Made by a program: the position numbers and the translations under genes
Assembly: GCF_019799925.1 (NCBI RefSeq)
Contig: NZ_JABGCG010000007.1
Location: 291,005 to 355,004, forward strand
From: Blastococcus sp. CPCC 205250
GTDB lineage: Bacteria; Actinomycetota; Actinomycetes; Mycobacteriales; Geodermatophilaceae
Length of the DNA: 64,000 bases
Direction of reading: 5' to 3'
Shown: positions 27,122-37,311 of the stretch, piece by piece
How the letters are laid out: each line of letters opens with the position of its first letter
Numbering within the stretch: the first letter of the stretch is position 1
The notes under the pieces: generated by a model
What the model was told of the DNA's origin: nothing
What the model saw: only the letters and a program-made list of their open reading frames with translations
Databases searched by the model: none

Positions 27122-28294
27122 TCAGCGCGACGGCGCCGACACCCCGGCCGCGCGCCGCCCGGACGCGACCGGCGCCGGGGTGGGGAAGGACCGGTCGCCG
27201 AAGAGCACCCGCCGCGCCGCCCTCCGCCCCGGCGGGGTGCGCAGCAGCGGGAAGGCGGCCGCGGCCATGGCCGGCGTGCGCACCGCGGCCAGCCCGTGGC
27301 GCAGCAGCAGCCGGCCGCGGAACCGGGCCCGCAGCGCCGCGCCGTCGTAGCCGGCCAGCACGTCCCGGCGTCCGGTGCGCAGCGCCTCCCCGAGGACGTC
27401 GGCGGCGTGCTCCGACAGGCGCAGGCAGGGGTCCAGGCCACCGGCGGTGAGCGGGGAGACCGCGCCCGCCGCGTCGCCGACGAGGAGCCCGTCGAGGCAG
27501 CCGATCCGGCGCAGCAGGCCGCCCACCGGGATCGGGCCGCCGCGCCGCTCGACGTCCCCGGGACGCCGCGGCCCGCGGAGCCCGGGCGCGGAGGCGGCGA
27601 AGCGGTCCAGCGCCGCGCGCAGGCCGTCGGGGAAGCGGGCGGCGTAGCCGGCGACACCGACGTGGGCGTGCTGCCCGTCGTCGACCACCCACGCCAGGTA
27701 GCCCGGCGCCAGGGACGGGTCCAGCACGCAGTGGAACGTCGGCGGCTCGGCGCCCGGGGACACCGGGACGACCTCCTCGGCGCCCACCAGCAGGTGCCGG
27801 TTGCGGTCCAGACCCAGGTCCCGGGCCACCGCGGAGCGTGCACCGTCGGCACCGACGACGAACCGGGCCCGCACCCGCAGCGGGCCGTCCGGCCGCTCGA
27901 GCAGCCACGCGCCGTCCCGCCGTCCGGCACACCGGGTGCCCAGCGCGATCCGCACACCGGCGTCCGCGGCGTCCCGGGCCGCCGCCAGGTACAGCGGGCC
28001 CATGTCGCCGACGCGGAACTCGTCGCGGTCGCTGACCAGGTCCACCGGACGGCGGCGGTGCGGCGGGTACAGCACCACCCGCCGGATCGGCGGCCCGAGG
28101 CACTCCGGCGGCAGCGCGAAGTCGTCGAGGGTCTTGCGGACGAAGATCCCGGTCGTGCGGACGGCGCCGGTGAGGGTGGGGCGCCGCTCGACGAGGAGCA
28201 CCTCGGCACCGCGCCGGGCCAGCAGCGTGGCCGTGTGCAGGCCGGCCAGCCCGGCGCCGACGACGAGCACGTCGACGGACCGCTCCGGTGTCAC
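27122..28294 (-). CDS. FAD-dependent oxidoreductase (geranylgeranyl-reductase/monooxygenase-like)
   Basis: This 390-residue flavoprotein has the Rossmann FAD motif VVGAGLAGLHTATLLARRG (residues 8-26) and the second FAD motif LLVGDAAGAVSPLTAGGL (near 285). That arrangement is typical of the group holding geranylgeranyl reductases and aromatic-ring hydroxylases; the substrate is unknown. The GTG at 28294 overlaps the stop of the XRE gene (GTGA), so it is the third gene of the DUF2975-XRE operon. Coupling a metabolic flavoenzyme to this regulator module is unusual. The C-terminus is Arg/Ala rich and ends just before a 289-bp gap. Confidence 0.83.
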   Translation of the reverse strand: MTPERSVDVLVVGAGLAGLHTATLLARRGAEVLLVERRPTLTGAVRTTGIFVRKTLDDFALPPECLGPPIRRVVLYPPHRRRPVDLVSDRDEFRVGDMGPLYLAAARDAADAGVRIALGTRCAGRRDGAWLLERPDGPLRVRARFVVGADGARSAVARDLGLDRNRHLLVGAEEVVPVSPGAEPPTFHCVLDPSLAPGYLAWVVDDGQHAHVGVAGYAARFPDGLRAALDRFAASAPGLRGPRRPGDVERRGGPIPVGGLLRRIGCLDGLLVGDAAGAVSPLTAGGLDPCLRLSEHAADVLGEALRTGRRDVLAGYDGAALRARFRGRLLLRHGLAAVRTPAMAAAAFPLLRTPPGRRAARRVLFGDRSFPTPAPVASGRRAAGVSAPSR

Positions 28295-28536
28295 CGGACG
28301 GTCTCGTGCGGGGCCGCCGGCGCGTCCTGCTCGTCGGGCACCCACTCCAGCAGGTCGCCGGGCTGGCAGCCGAGCACCCGGCACATGGCCTCGAGGGTGC
28401 TGAAGCGGACGGCCTTGGCCCGGCCGTTCTTGAGCACCGCCACGTTGGCCGGGGTCAGGCCGACGCGCTCGGCGAACTCGCCCACGCTCATCTTGCGCCG
28501 GGCCAGCTCGACGTCGATGCGGACCACGATCGGCAT
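28291..28536 (-). CDS. XRE/YozG-like helix-turn-helix regulator
   Basis: This 81-residue Cro/C1-type DNA-binding protein has its helix-turn-helix spanning SVGEFAERVGLTPANVAVLKNGRAKAVRFSTLEAMCRVL (about 17-56). It belongs to the small YozG-like group that is regularly paired with DUF2975 membrane proteins. The ATG at 28536 shares one base with the DUF2975 stop (TGATG). It probably represses its own operon through the palindrome at 29048-29076. The C-terminal tail is acidic. Confidence 0.88.
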   Translation of the reverse strand: MPIVVRIDVELARRKMSVGEFAERVGLTPANVAVLKNGRAKAVRFSTLEAMCRVLGCQPGDLLEWVPDEQDAPAAPHETVR

Positions 28537-29030
28537 CAGATGACCGCTTCCATGTCGGTCCGCAGCGACGTGGCCTGACGCAGCAGCGCCCGCATGACCA
28601 GCATGAGCAGGCCGACGACGCCCCCGACCAGCAGCGACAGCAGCAGCAGCGCGACCGGCACCGGGTCGTCGCTGACCTCGTCGACGATGAAGTAGTACGA
28701 GCAGACCAGGGCGACCAGCAGCATCAGCCACCCGGCGGCGATCGCCCGCACGATGGCGTCGACCCAGGGCAGGGAGCCGGCGCTGAAGATCCGGTCCTGC
28801 GCGACCATCGTCAGCAGGGTCCAGGTGCAGCCGATGACGACCTGCACGCACAGCAGGCCGAGCACCCCGGCCGTCAGCATCGTCCAGCGCACGAGCGACT
28901 GCTCCAGGGAGGGATCGGCCGGGTCCGGCGTCATCCCGGGCACCGCCCAGACCTGGGCGGCGACCAGGGCGGCGAAGACCACCACGAGCAGGACCCGGAG
29001 CGGGAGGACCACCCGACGCATCTGCGGCAT
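28536..29030 (-). CDS. DUF2975 family membrane protein
   Basis: This 164-residue protein has four transmembrane helices (about 5-28, 46-72, 88-112, 124-148). It is of the DUF2975 family, whose members are almost always encoded with an XRE regulator like the next gene; the role is unknown. The ATG at 29030 lies directly behind the palindromic operator; a second in-frame ATG at 29021 is possible. The putative promoter (TTGACA inside the palindrome, then 17 bp, then GACAGT) would start transcription very near the first ATG. Confidence 0.85.
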   Translation of the reverse strand: MPQMRRVVLPLRVLLVVVFAALVAAQVWAVPGMTPDPADPSLEQSLVRWTMLTAGVLGLLCVQVVIGCTWTLLTMVAQDRIFSAGSLPWVDAIVRAIAAGWLMLLVALVCSYYFIVDEVSDDPVPVALLLLSLLVGGVVGLLMLVMRALLRQATSLRTDMEAVI

Positions 29031-29047
29031 GCATCGACTGTCGCGAT

Positions 29048-29076
29048 GCAGCTATCGATTGTCAATCGATAGCTGC
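29048..29076. promoter_or_regulatory. perfect 29-bp palindrome, probable XRE operator
   Basis: GCAGCTATCGATTG (29048-29061), one T, then its exact reverse complement (29063-29076). On the minus strand its centre supplies TTGACA, a -35 candidate 17 bp before GACAGT. A second inverted repeat, TGCATCG / CGATGCA (29030-29036 and 29044-29050), abuts it and covers the start of DUF2975. The site lies between the DUF2975-XRE-FAD operon and the divergent AraC gene, so it could control both. Self-repression by the XRE protein is the simplest reading. Confidence 0.72.
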
Positions 29077-29187
29077 CGCGTGTCGTCAGGTCGGGTGAGG
29101 TCGCGCCCTCCCGGGGCAGTCTCGCGGTCGGGCGTCCCGGCGCGCGAGGAGCTGATCCCGGCCCCCGGGAGGCGGCAGGATGCCGCC

Positions 29188-29637
29188 GTGACCAGCAGCC
29201 CGGCGGCCGACCAGCGCCTGCGCGACCTCGCACGGCTGCGCCGCGTGCGCGACCGCATCGACCGCGAGTACGCCCAGCCGCTGGACGTCGAGGCACTGGC
29301 CCGGGGCGTGCACATGTCCGCCGGCCACCTGAGCCGCGAGTTCCGGCAGGCCTACGGGGAGTCCCCGTACTCGTACCTGATGACCCGGCGGATCGAGCGC
29401 GCGATGGCGCTGCTGCGCCGGGGCGACCTCAGCGTCACGGAGGTGTGCTTCGCCGTCGGCTGCTCGTCGCTGGGCACGTTCAGCACCCGCTTCAGCGAGC
29501 TGGTCGGGATGCCGCCGAGCACCTACCGGCGCCGGGCGGCGGACGGGGCCCCCGGGCTGCTGCCCTGCGTGGCCAAGCAGGTGACCCGACCGGTCAGGAA
29601 TCGAGAAGCACCCAGCCCCGTCTCGTCCCTAGCGTGA
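29188..29637 (+). CDS. AraC-family transcriptional regulator
   Basis: This 149-residue protein is little more than an AraC DNA-binding domain: two helix-turn-helix units, LDVEALARGVHMSAGHLSREF (about 32-52) and DLSVTEVCFAVGCSSLGTFSTRF (about 75-97), ending GMPPSTYRRR. There is no sensor domain, unlike full AraC proteins. The GTG at 29188 follows GGCAGGA. The UvrA-like ATPase gene begins just after it and is its likely target or partner. An extra 35-residue tail follows the DNA-binding domain. Confidence 0.85.
   Translation: MTSSPAADQRLRDLARLRRVRDRIDREYAQPLDVEALARGVHMSAGHLSREFRQAYGESPYSYLMTRRIERAMALLRRGDLSVTEVCFAVGCSSLGTFSTRFSELVGMPPSTYRRRAADGAPGLLPCVAKQVTRPVRNREAPSPVSSLA
29630..29635 (+). 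promoter_or_regulatory. -10 box inside the AraC gene end, before the UvrA-like gene
   Basis: TAGCGT lies over the last codons of the AraC gene and ends 7 nt before an in-frame ATG at 29643. It would give a leaderless UvrA-like mRNA with 22 extra N-terminal residues. Confidence 0.4.
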
Positions 29638-29708
29638 CCGCCATGGCCGAGCCCACGGACACCGCCGTCCTCGATCCCGCCGGGGACCCGCCGCACCCAG
29701 GAGGTCCG

Positions 29709-32093
<2,385 letters not shown>

Positions 32094-32142
32094 CGCTGCG
32101 CGAGGCCCCACGGCGGCGTGCCGGCTCCTACCCTGCGCCGGC

Positions 32143-32550
32143 ATGACCGCCGTGCTCGCCCGCCTCTCCGCCGCCCAGCTCGCCGCCGGCCTGGCCGGTC
32201 AGGTCCTGGCGATCGCCCGCCGTGCGCACTACGACATCCCGTTCATGGCCGGCCGGCCGGAGGACGTCGTCCGCGACTCGCTCCTGAACGGGACGGCGTT
32301 CAGCGCGCCGGTGCACATGCTGGCGCTCCAGGCGTGGGCGACGACGCGGCTGGCCCGCCGTCCCGGCGACGTCGTGGCCCGGCGGGCGCTGCGTGGCCTC
32401 GGCACCGTGATGGTCGCCGGCTACCTCCTGGAGCGGCGCGGCCGGCTGCGGCTGACGCCCTCGGGAGCCGATGCGGCGGAGACCCCGCTGGTCGCCACGG
32501 CGCTGGGCCTGGCGGCGGCGATGGCGCTGGCCGGCCGCCCGCCGCGCTGA
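32143..32550 (+). CDS. small membrane-associated protein of unknown function
   Basis: This 135-residue Ala/Leu-rich protein has a possible N-terminal amphipathic segment (LSAAQLAAGLAGQVLAIARR), a central hydrophobic stretch (ALRGLGTVMVAGYLL, near 88-102) and a final one (ALGLAAAMALAG). I do not know the family. TACCCT (32129-32134) ends 8 nt before the ATG, indicating a leaderless mRNA. It follows the UvrA-like gene by 49 bp but probably has its own promoter. Confidence 0.6.
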   Translation: MTAVLARLSAAQLAAGLAGQVLAIARRAHYDIPFMAGRPEDVVRDSLLNGTAFSAPVHMLALQAWATTRLARRPGDVVARRALRGLGTVMVAGYLLERRGRLRLTPSGADAAETPLVATALGLAAAMALAGRPPR

Positions 32551-32575
32551 CCCCCGGCGCTCACCGCGGCGCGCG

Positions 32576-32779
32576 CTACCGCGAGCCCTGCTGCCTGCGG
32601 GCCACGAGGACGAGGGCACCCAGGACGAGGGCGAGCGGGGCCCAGGCCGGCAGGCCGAAGGACCCCAGCAGGAGCTGCGCGACGAACAGGAGCAGCTGGA
32701 AGGCGATGTAGAAGCCCACCAGCAGGACGATCCAGAAGAGCACGGGCCGCTCCATCTGCAGACGGCGCAGGTACTCCAT
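32576..32779 (-). CDS. small two-helix membrane protein
   Basis: This 67-residue membrane protein begins MEYLRRLQMERP and has two apolar stretches (FWIVLLVGFYIAFQLLLFVAQ and APLALVLGALVLVA), so both termini may face the cytoplasm. GAGGAG sits 5 nt before the ATG. The composition is that of many unnamed actinobacterial membrane peptides. It is convergent with the preceding small membrane gene and lies 159 bp from the GntP gene. Confidence 0.65.
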   Translation of the reverse strand: MEYLRRLQMERPVLFWIVLLVGFYIAFQLLLFVAQLLLGSFGLPAWAPLALVLGALVLVARRQQGSR

Positions 32780-32938
32780 GACAGCTCCTCGGTCGTGCGG
32801 TGGTGACAGGTGGAACGCGGCCACGGGCGCGGACGTTCCGCGCGGCGGCGACGTCACCGGGGACATCGGCACCGGCGGTCGGTGACTGGAGTGCCCGACC
32901 CAACCGGGACCGGGGCGCGGGCCCCGGCCCGGCCCGGG

Positions 32939-34306
32939 TCAGACGGCCGCGGCGACCAGGCTGGCCACCAGCACCAGGGGGAGGGAGACGACGGCCCCGA
33001 GCGACGTCGCCGTCGTCAGGGTCTTGAGGCTGCCCTTGGTGGAGAGGTCGAGCAGCGTGCTGAACATCCAGAAGAAGTTGCTGTTGACGTGCAGCGCGAA
33101 CATCGCGCCCGACGCGATGGCCAGCGCGATGACCACCGGGTCGACGCCGAGCGAGCCGACGATCGGCGAGATGATGCCCGCGGCGGTGATCGCCGCGACC
33201 GACACCGACCCGATCGCGAAGTGCAGCACCGCGGCGATGAACCAGGCGAGCAGGATGCTGAGGACGACCGGCGCGTTCTCGTCGGCGGAGAAGAGGTCCA
33301 CGAGCGTCCGGTCCATGCCGCTCTCGGCGATCACGGCGCCCAGGGACCCGCCGACGCCGGTGACGAGCAGGATCTCCCCGGTCGTGCGGAAGCCGGCGGT
33401 GAGGACCCGGCCGGCGCCGTCGGCCCCCAGCGAGGGCCGGACCATGCCGAAGGCGATGAGCAGGCCGACGAACAGCGCGATGTTGGCGTCGCCGAGGAAG
33501 CTGACCACGGGGTTCTCGACCTCGGCCACGCCGAGAATCGCCCCGGTCGCGATCAGCACCAGCGGCACGAGGATCGGCAGCAGCCGCACCCACAGCGGCA
33601 GGCGGGCGGCGCGCTCGGCCCGCGGGGCGTCCTCGTCCCGGTCCTGGACAGCGCCCTCCCCGGCGACCGCGTCCTGGTCGAGGTCGGTCGCGTCGTTCCA
33701 CCAGCCGCGCCCGAGCAGCAGCCGGAACAGGAACGTGGTGATCAGTGCGGTCGCCAGCCCGATGGGCAGCCCGTAGAGCAGGTAGGTGCCCAGCGGCACG
33801 TCCATGAGGCCGGCGATGGCGACCGCCGCCAGGCCGGGGACGACGAAGACGTAGCCGCTGAAGATGCCGATGGCCATGGCGCCGGCGAGCCACGGCAGCC
33901 CGTGGCGGCGGTCGACGGCCGGCGCGGACTCCCGGGCCATGGGCGCGGCGAGGACGACCTGCACGTCGACGTAGATGGACGGGAAGACCGTGGAGAGGGC
34001 GCCGGCGATCGCGTACGGCAGCCGGCGCCCGACGCGGCGCGCGAGCACGGCCACCAGGTCGTCGAAGGTGCCCATCGAGTGCAGCAGGGCCCCGATCAGC
34101 ACGCCGAACCCGATGAGCAGGCCGACCTCGGCCATGATCTCGCCGAAGCCGCCGGTGATCTGCTCCACGGTGCCGTCGGCGCCCAGGCCGGTGGCCAGGC
34201 CGAGGTAGACGCACGCCAGCAGCAGCGAGATGACCGGGTCGACCTTGAACCGGATGATGAGCACGATCGCGCCCAGGATCGCGATGGTGGCGTGCAGGAT
34301 CTCCAT
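32939..34306 (-). CDS. GntP-family gluconate/organic-acid permease
   Basis: This 455-residue transporter has 12 or more hydrophobic helices. The GntP signatures are clear: LLIGFGVLIGALLHSMGTFDDLV, GALSTVFPSIYVDVQVVLAAPMA and, near the C-terminus, FAIGSVSVAAITAAGII and ALHVNSNFFWMFSTLLD. The family takes up gluconate or related sugar acids with protons. A hydrophilic acidic loop (DLDQDAVAGEGAVQDRDED) sits in the middle. The ATG at 34306 is preceded by GGAAG. No sugar-acid catabolic gene is adjacent, so the substrate remains open. Confidence 0.9.
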   Translation of the reverse strand: MEILHATIAILGAIVLIIRFKVDPVISLLLACVYLGLATGLGADGTVEQITGGFGEIMAEVGLLIGFGVLIGALLHSMGTFDDLVAVLARRVGRRLPYAIAGALSTVFPSIYVDVQVVLAAPMARESAPAVDRRHGLPWLAGAMAIGIFSGYVFVVPGLAAVAIAGLMDVPLGTYLLYGLPIGLATALITTFLFRLLLGRGWWNDATDLDQDAVAGEGAVQDRDEDAPRAERAARLPLWVRLLPILVPLVLIATGAILGVAEVENPVVSFLGDANIALFVGLLIAFGMVRPSLGADGAGRVLTAGFRTTGEILLVTGVGGSLGAVIAESGMDRTLVDLFSADENAPVVLSILLAWFIAAVLHFAIGSVSVAAITAAGIISPIVGSLGVDPVVIALAIASGAMFALHVNSNFFWMFSTLLDLSTKGSLKTLTTATSLGAVVSLPLVLVASLVAAAV

Positions 34307-34470
34307 GGGCTTCCGATCTGTTCCGGCCGGTGGCCGCCCCACGCTAGGGGACCGGTCCGGCACTGCTCCCACCGGCGGTTTCACGCCCGGGGGCAGCGGA
34401 CTCGCAGCCCGCCTGCCCGGCCCGCACGCCGCCTGTTGTGCCGGCGCCCGGCCCCTCGCACCCTGACCCC

Positions 34471-35967
34471 ATGGCTCCTCCCCCGGGCTCCGGCCCCGGT
34501 TCCACCGACTCGCCCCCGGCCGGCTCGCCGCTCGCCGACCGGGACGCCGTCCTGCGCGACCTGTCCCGGTACCTGGCCACCGCCTGGGCCTCGTTCGACC
34601 GGCCGCGGCCGTCCGAGCCGGAGGCCGACCCGCGGTTGCTCGAGCGCCTGCGCACCGGCCTGCCGGCCGGCCCCAGCGACCCGCAGGCCGCGCTGGACGA
34701 CGCGGTGCACGTCCTGGAGTCCAGCGTCTCCCCGTCACGCCCGCTGTTCCTGGCCTACGTCGGCTCCAGCGGCCTGGAGACCAGCGTGCTGGCCTCGGCG
34801 CTGATGGCGACCTACGACGCCAACCTTGCCACCGCCGCCGGCGCCGCGGACCTGCTCGACCGGCAGGCGGTGCGCTGGGTCGCCGAGTTCGTCGGCTTCC
34901 CGGCCGTGGAGGGGCACTTCACCAGCGGTGGGCAGACGTCGAACCTGACCGCGCTGCTGGCCGCCCGCGAGCAGGCGCTCCCCGGCGCCCGGGAGCACGG
35001 CGTCGCCGGGTACCGGACTGCGGTGTACTGCTCCGACGAGGCGCACCACTCCGTCGTCCGGGGGGTCGAGGCCGCGGGCCTGGGCCGGCGGGCGCTGCGC
35101 CGGATCCCCACCGACGACCGCCGGCGGATGCGGGTCGACGCCCTGGCCGACGCCCTGGCCCGCGACCGCGCCGACGGCATCACCCCCATGGCGGTCGTGG
35201 CCACCGCCGGCACCACCCTCACCGGCGCGGTCGACCCGCTGGACGGCATCGCCGACGTCTGCGCGGAGTCCGGCATGTGGCTGCACGTCGACGGCGCCTA
35301 CGGCCTGCCGGCCGCCGCGACCGCGTCCGCCGGCCACTGGTTCACCGGCCTGGACCGCGCCGACTCGGTGACCGTCGACGCGCACAAGTGGCTGGGCATG
35401 CAGAAGTCCTGCAGCGTCGTCCTGGTCCGCCGCCGTGGAGCGCTGCGCGCCGCCTTCGGCCACGAGGAGCGCTACATGCTCCACGACGAGGACGCCGGCA
35501 ACCCGGTGGACTCGACCTTCGAGTACTCCCGCCCGTTCCGGTCGATGCGGCTGTGGCTGTCCATGCGGGTGCACGGGGCCGCGCAGTTCCGGACCTGGGT
35601 CGAGACGACCCTGCAGAACGCCGCGCGGCTGACCGACGCCGTCCGCGCGCACCCGGAGTTCGAGCTGCTGCACGAGCCGATGCTGTCCACCGTCTGCTTC
35701 CGCCACGTCCCGGCCGGCCTGCCCGCCGACCGGCTCGACGTCCACAACGAGCGCCTCGCCCGCGCGATGCAGCGGGACGGGCGCGTCTTCCTCGCGCCGG
35801 CAGAGGTCGACGGGCACACCTGCCTGCGCGCCTGCTTCGTGAACTTCCGGACCACGCCCGACGCCGTCGACCTCGTCCTGGAGGTGGCCGCCGAGCTCGG
35901 CGGGGCGGCGGTCAGCGGCGCCGCTGCGTGGGCCCCGTGGGGATCGAACCCACAACCCGCGGATTAA
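34471..35967 (+). CDS. PLP-dependent decarboxylase (group II)
   Basis: This 498-residue group II amino-acid decarboxylase, related to glutamate and aromatic-L-amino-acid decarboxylases, has the PLP lysine in DAHKWLGM (near 306). Substrate loops TSGGQTSNLTALLAAR and HVDGAYGLPAA and the GLETSVLASALM region are present. The gene runs past its natural end: the last dozen codons (APWGSNPQPAD, then TAA at 35965-35967) are antisense to the tRNA-Lys gene at 35929-36001, so the stop comes from tRNA sequence. The ATG at 34471 has no ribosome-binding site; CACCCT ends 6 nt upstream. A longer GTG start at 34438 is possible. Substrate unknown. Confidence 0.88.
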   Translation: MAPPPGSGPGSTDSPPAGSPLADRDAVLRDLSRYLATAWASFDRPRPSEPEADPRLLERLRTGLPAGPSDPQAALDDAVHVLESSVSPSRPLFLAYVGSSGLETSVLASALMATYDANLATAAGAADLLDRQAVRWVAEFVGFPAVEGHFTSGGQTSNLTALLAAREQALPGAREHGVAGYRTAVYCSDEAHHSVVRGVEAAGLGRRALRRIPTDDRRRMRVDALADALARDRADGITPMAVVATAGTTLTGAVDPLDGIADVCAESGMWLHVDGAYGLPAAATASAGHWFTGLDRADSVTVDAHKWLGMQKSCSVVLVRRRGALRAAFGHEERYMLHDEDAGNPVDSTFEYSRPFRSMRLWLSMRVHGAAQFRTWVETTLQNAARLTDAVRAHPEFELLHEPMLSTVCFRHVPAGLPADRLDVHNERLARAMQRDGRVFLAPAEVDGHTCLRACFVNFRTTPDAVDLVLEVAAELGGAAVSGAAAWAPWGSNPQPAD

Positions 35968-36001
35968 AAGTCCGCTGCTCTGCCAGTTGAGCTAGAGGCC
36001 C
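35929..36001 (-). tRNA. tRNA-Lys (anticodon UUU)
   Basis: This 73-nt tRNA on the minus strand has all arms. The acceptor pairs GGGCCTC with GGGGCCC (one G-U), followed by discriminator A. The anticodon stem is GCGGA/TCCGC around loop CTTTTAA (anticodon TTT). The T arm is GTGGG-TTCGATC-CCCAC. CCA is not encoded. Its 3' half overlaps the 3' end of the decarboxylase coding frame on the other strand. Confidence 0.97.
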
Positions 36002-36081
36002 GGGGTCTGTCGACCCGCGCGCCGAGGCTACCGCCGGCGCCGCCGGCGGACCGGGGAGCGGACGGGCGGCCCGGGAACGGG

Positions 36082-36180
36082 TCAGAGCACGTCGAGCACC
36101 AGCAGCAGGACCAGGGTCAGCAGCGCCGACAGCAGCAGGGACCCCAGGCAGCCAAGGCGGGACGAGAAGAGGAAGAACAC
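36082..36180 (-). CDS. 32-residue single-helix membrane peptide
   Basis: A short frame begins at GTG 36180 and ends at TGA 36082. It encodes one long apolar helix with a conserved-looking start, FFLFSSRLGCLGSLLLSALL, ending LVLDVL. The pattern SSRLGCLGSLL resembles short membrane peptides that I recall from other actinobacteria. There is no strong ribosome-binding site, so translation is likely but unproven. It lies 81 bp upstream of tRNA-Lys on the same strand. Nothing else convincing lies in the 408-bp gap (36002-36409). Confidence 0.5.
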   Translation of the reverse strand: MFFLFSSRLGCLGSLLLSALLTLVLLLVLDVL

Positions 36181-36354
36181 CGGCCCGTGGTGCCCGGGCC
36201 GGCGTCGTGGCGAACGCAATCGTGACGCAGAGCGCACCCGGTCGGGGGGCGTCACCCGGTCAGGGGATCGCGGCGCCCCCGCCGGTTACCTAGCGTCATG
36301 TCCGTTCCCGCCGGGGACCGCGCACGCGGGCCGGCGGACGCCAGGCTCCGGCTC

Positions 36355-36381
36355 GGCCGCCCCGTTCCCCCCGGGGCGGCC
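36355..36381 (-). terminator. terminator of the 36.4-37.3 kb lipoprotein gene
   Basis: A perfect 10-bp GC stem (GGCCGCCCCG with its complement) around a 7-nt loop lies 28 bp past the stop codon. Confidence 0.6.
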
Positions 36382-36409
36382 GGGCCGGTTCCCTTTCTGG
36401 GCCGGCGCC

Positions 36410-37285
36410 TCAGCCGGGCGTGCAGACCCGGTCGGTCAGCTCCCGCAACTGCCCCCGCTGGGCGTCGTCCAGCGGCAGGTCGAGCACGACCTCCGCGCCG
36501 CCGTCCACCGTGACCGCCAGCGGCATCAAGTAGGGCTGCTTGGTCTCGGCCAGCGCGTGCGGATCGCAGCGCGCGGTGCCGAACGTGATCCCGGCGCTCA
36601 CCTCCCGCTCGCCCCCCGCCAGCTCCAGCGGCAGCTCGGCCTCCGCCGTGTACAGCACGTTGCCCTCCACACGGGCCGCCGTCACGGCCGCGTCGTCGTC
36701 CCCGGTGCGGGTGAGCACCAGCCGGCCGGTGAGCGCGTCGCCGTCGGCGACCAGGTCGGTGACGGCGACGGCGACGAGCTCCTGGACCGCGATCGCCGCG
36801 CACGACCGGGCGTGGACGGCGGTGAGCACCTCGGCGGCCAGCGGCACCCGCAGCTCCTCGACGGCGCCGTCCGGGCGGACGACGGTGAGCCGCGCGGCGG
36901 CTGGCTCCGCCGCGGTGTCGCAGACCGGGTCGCCGTAGGGCGTGGGCAGGTCGATCCGCCGCCCCGGGACGAACGACGCCGTGACCGGCACGGCGGGCAG
37001 CGGGGTGAAGCCCGGGGAGTCCAGGGCCACGGCGGTCACCGAGAACGGCTCGTCGCCGGTGGCGCTGACCTTCACCTGCACCTGGCCGCCGGCCGCGCGG
37101 TCGGTCCGGTTCTCCACGACCTCCCCGGCGATGCCGGCCACCGGCGGCACCGGTGGCCCGGTCCGCAGCGCGGGGGCCGACGACGACGCGTCCGCCGAGG
37201 AGCCGCCCGCGGCCGCAGGCGCGTCGTCCTGCGCGCCGCACGCCACGCACACCAGCGCGAGCGCCAGGGCCGCCGTCCGCCTCAC
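36410..37285 (-). CDS. lipoprotein of unknown function
   Basis: This 291-residue predicted lipoprotein begins VRRTAALALALVCVACGAQ, with lipobox VACG (Cys near 16). After a Ser/Ala linker the mature part is beta-rich, with a repeated Ig-like feel (EVVENRTDRAAGGQVQVKV, then LTGRLVLTRTGDDDAAV). Three cysteines near CDTAAEP, SCAAIAV and RCDPHALA may form disulfides. I cannot name the family. The GTG at 37285 follows TACGCT (37292-37297) with a 6-nt gap, so the mRNA looks leaderless. It is followed by a terminator and is 26 bp from the Rieske gene on the same strand. Confidence 0.7.
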   Translation of the reverse strand: MRRTAALALALVCVACGAQDDAPAAAGGSSADASSSAPALRTGPPVPPVAGIAGEVVENRTDRAAGGQVQVKVSATGDEPFSVTAVALDSPGFTPLPAVPVTASFVPGRRIDLPTPYGDPVCDTAAEPAAARLTVVRPDGAVEELRVPLAAEVLTAVHARSCAAIAVQELVAVAVTDLVADGDALTGRLVLTRTGDDDAAVTAARVEGNVLYTAEAELPLELAGGEREVSAGITFGTARCDPHALAETKQPYLMPLAVTVDGGAEVVLDLPLDDAQRGQLRELTDRVCTPG

Positions 37286-37311
37286 GCCCGGAGCGTAGGA
37301 GCTCCGGCCGG

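Noticed and set aside
36298..36513. A 71-residue plus-strand frame after a TAGCGT box.
   Set aside because: The box is only 1 nt from the ATG, the product is Arg/Pro rich, and the frame runs into the lipoprotein gene on the other strand.
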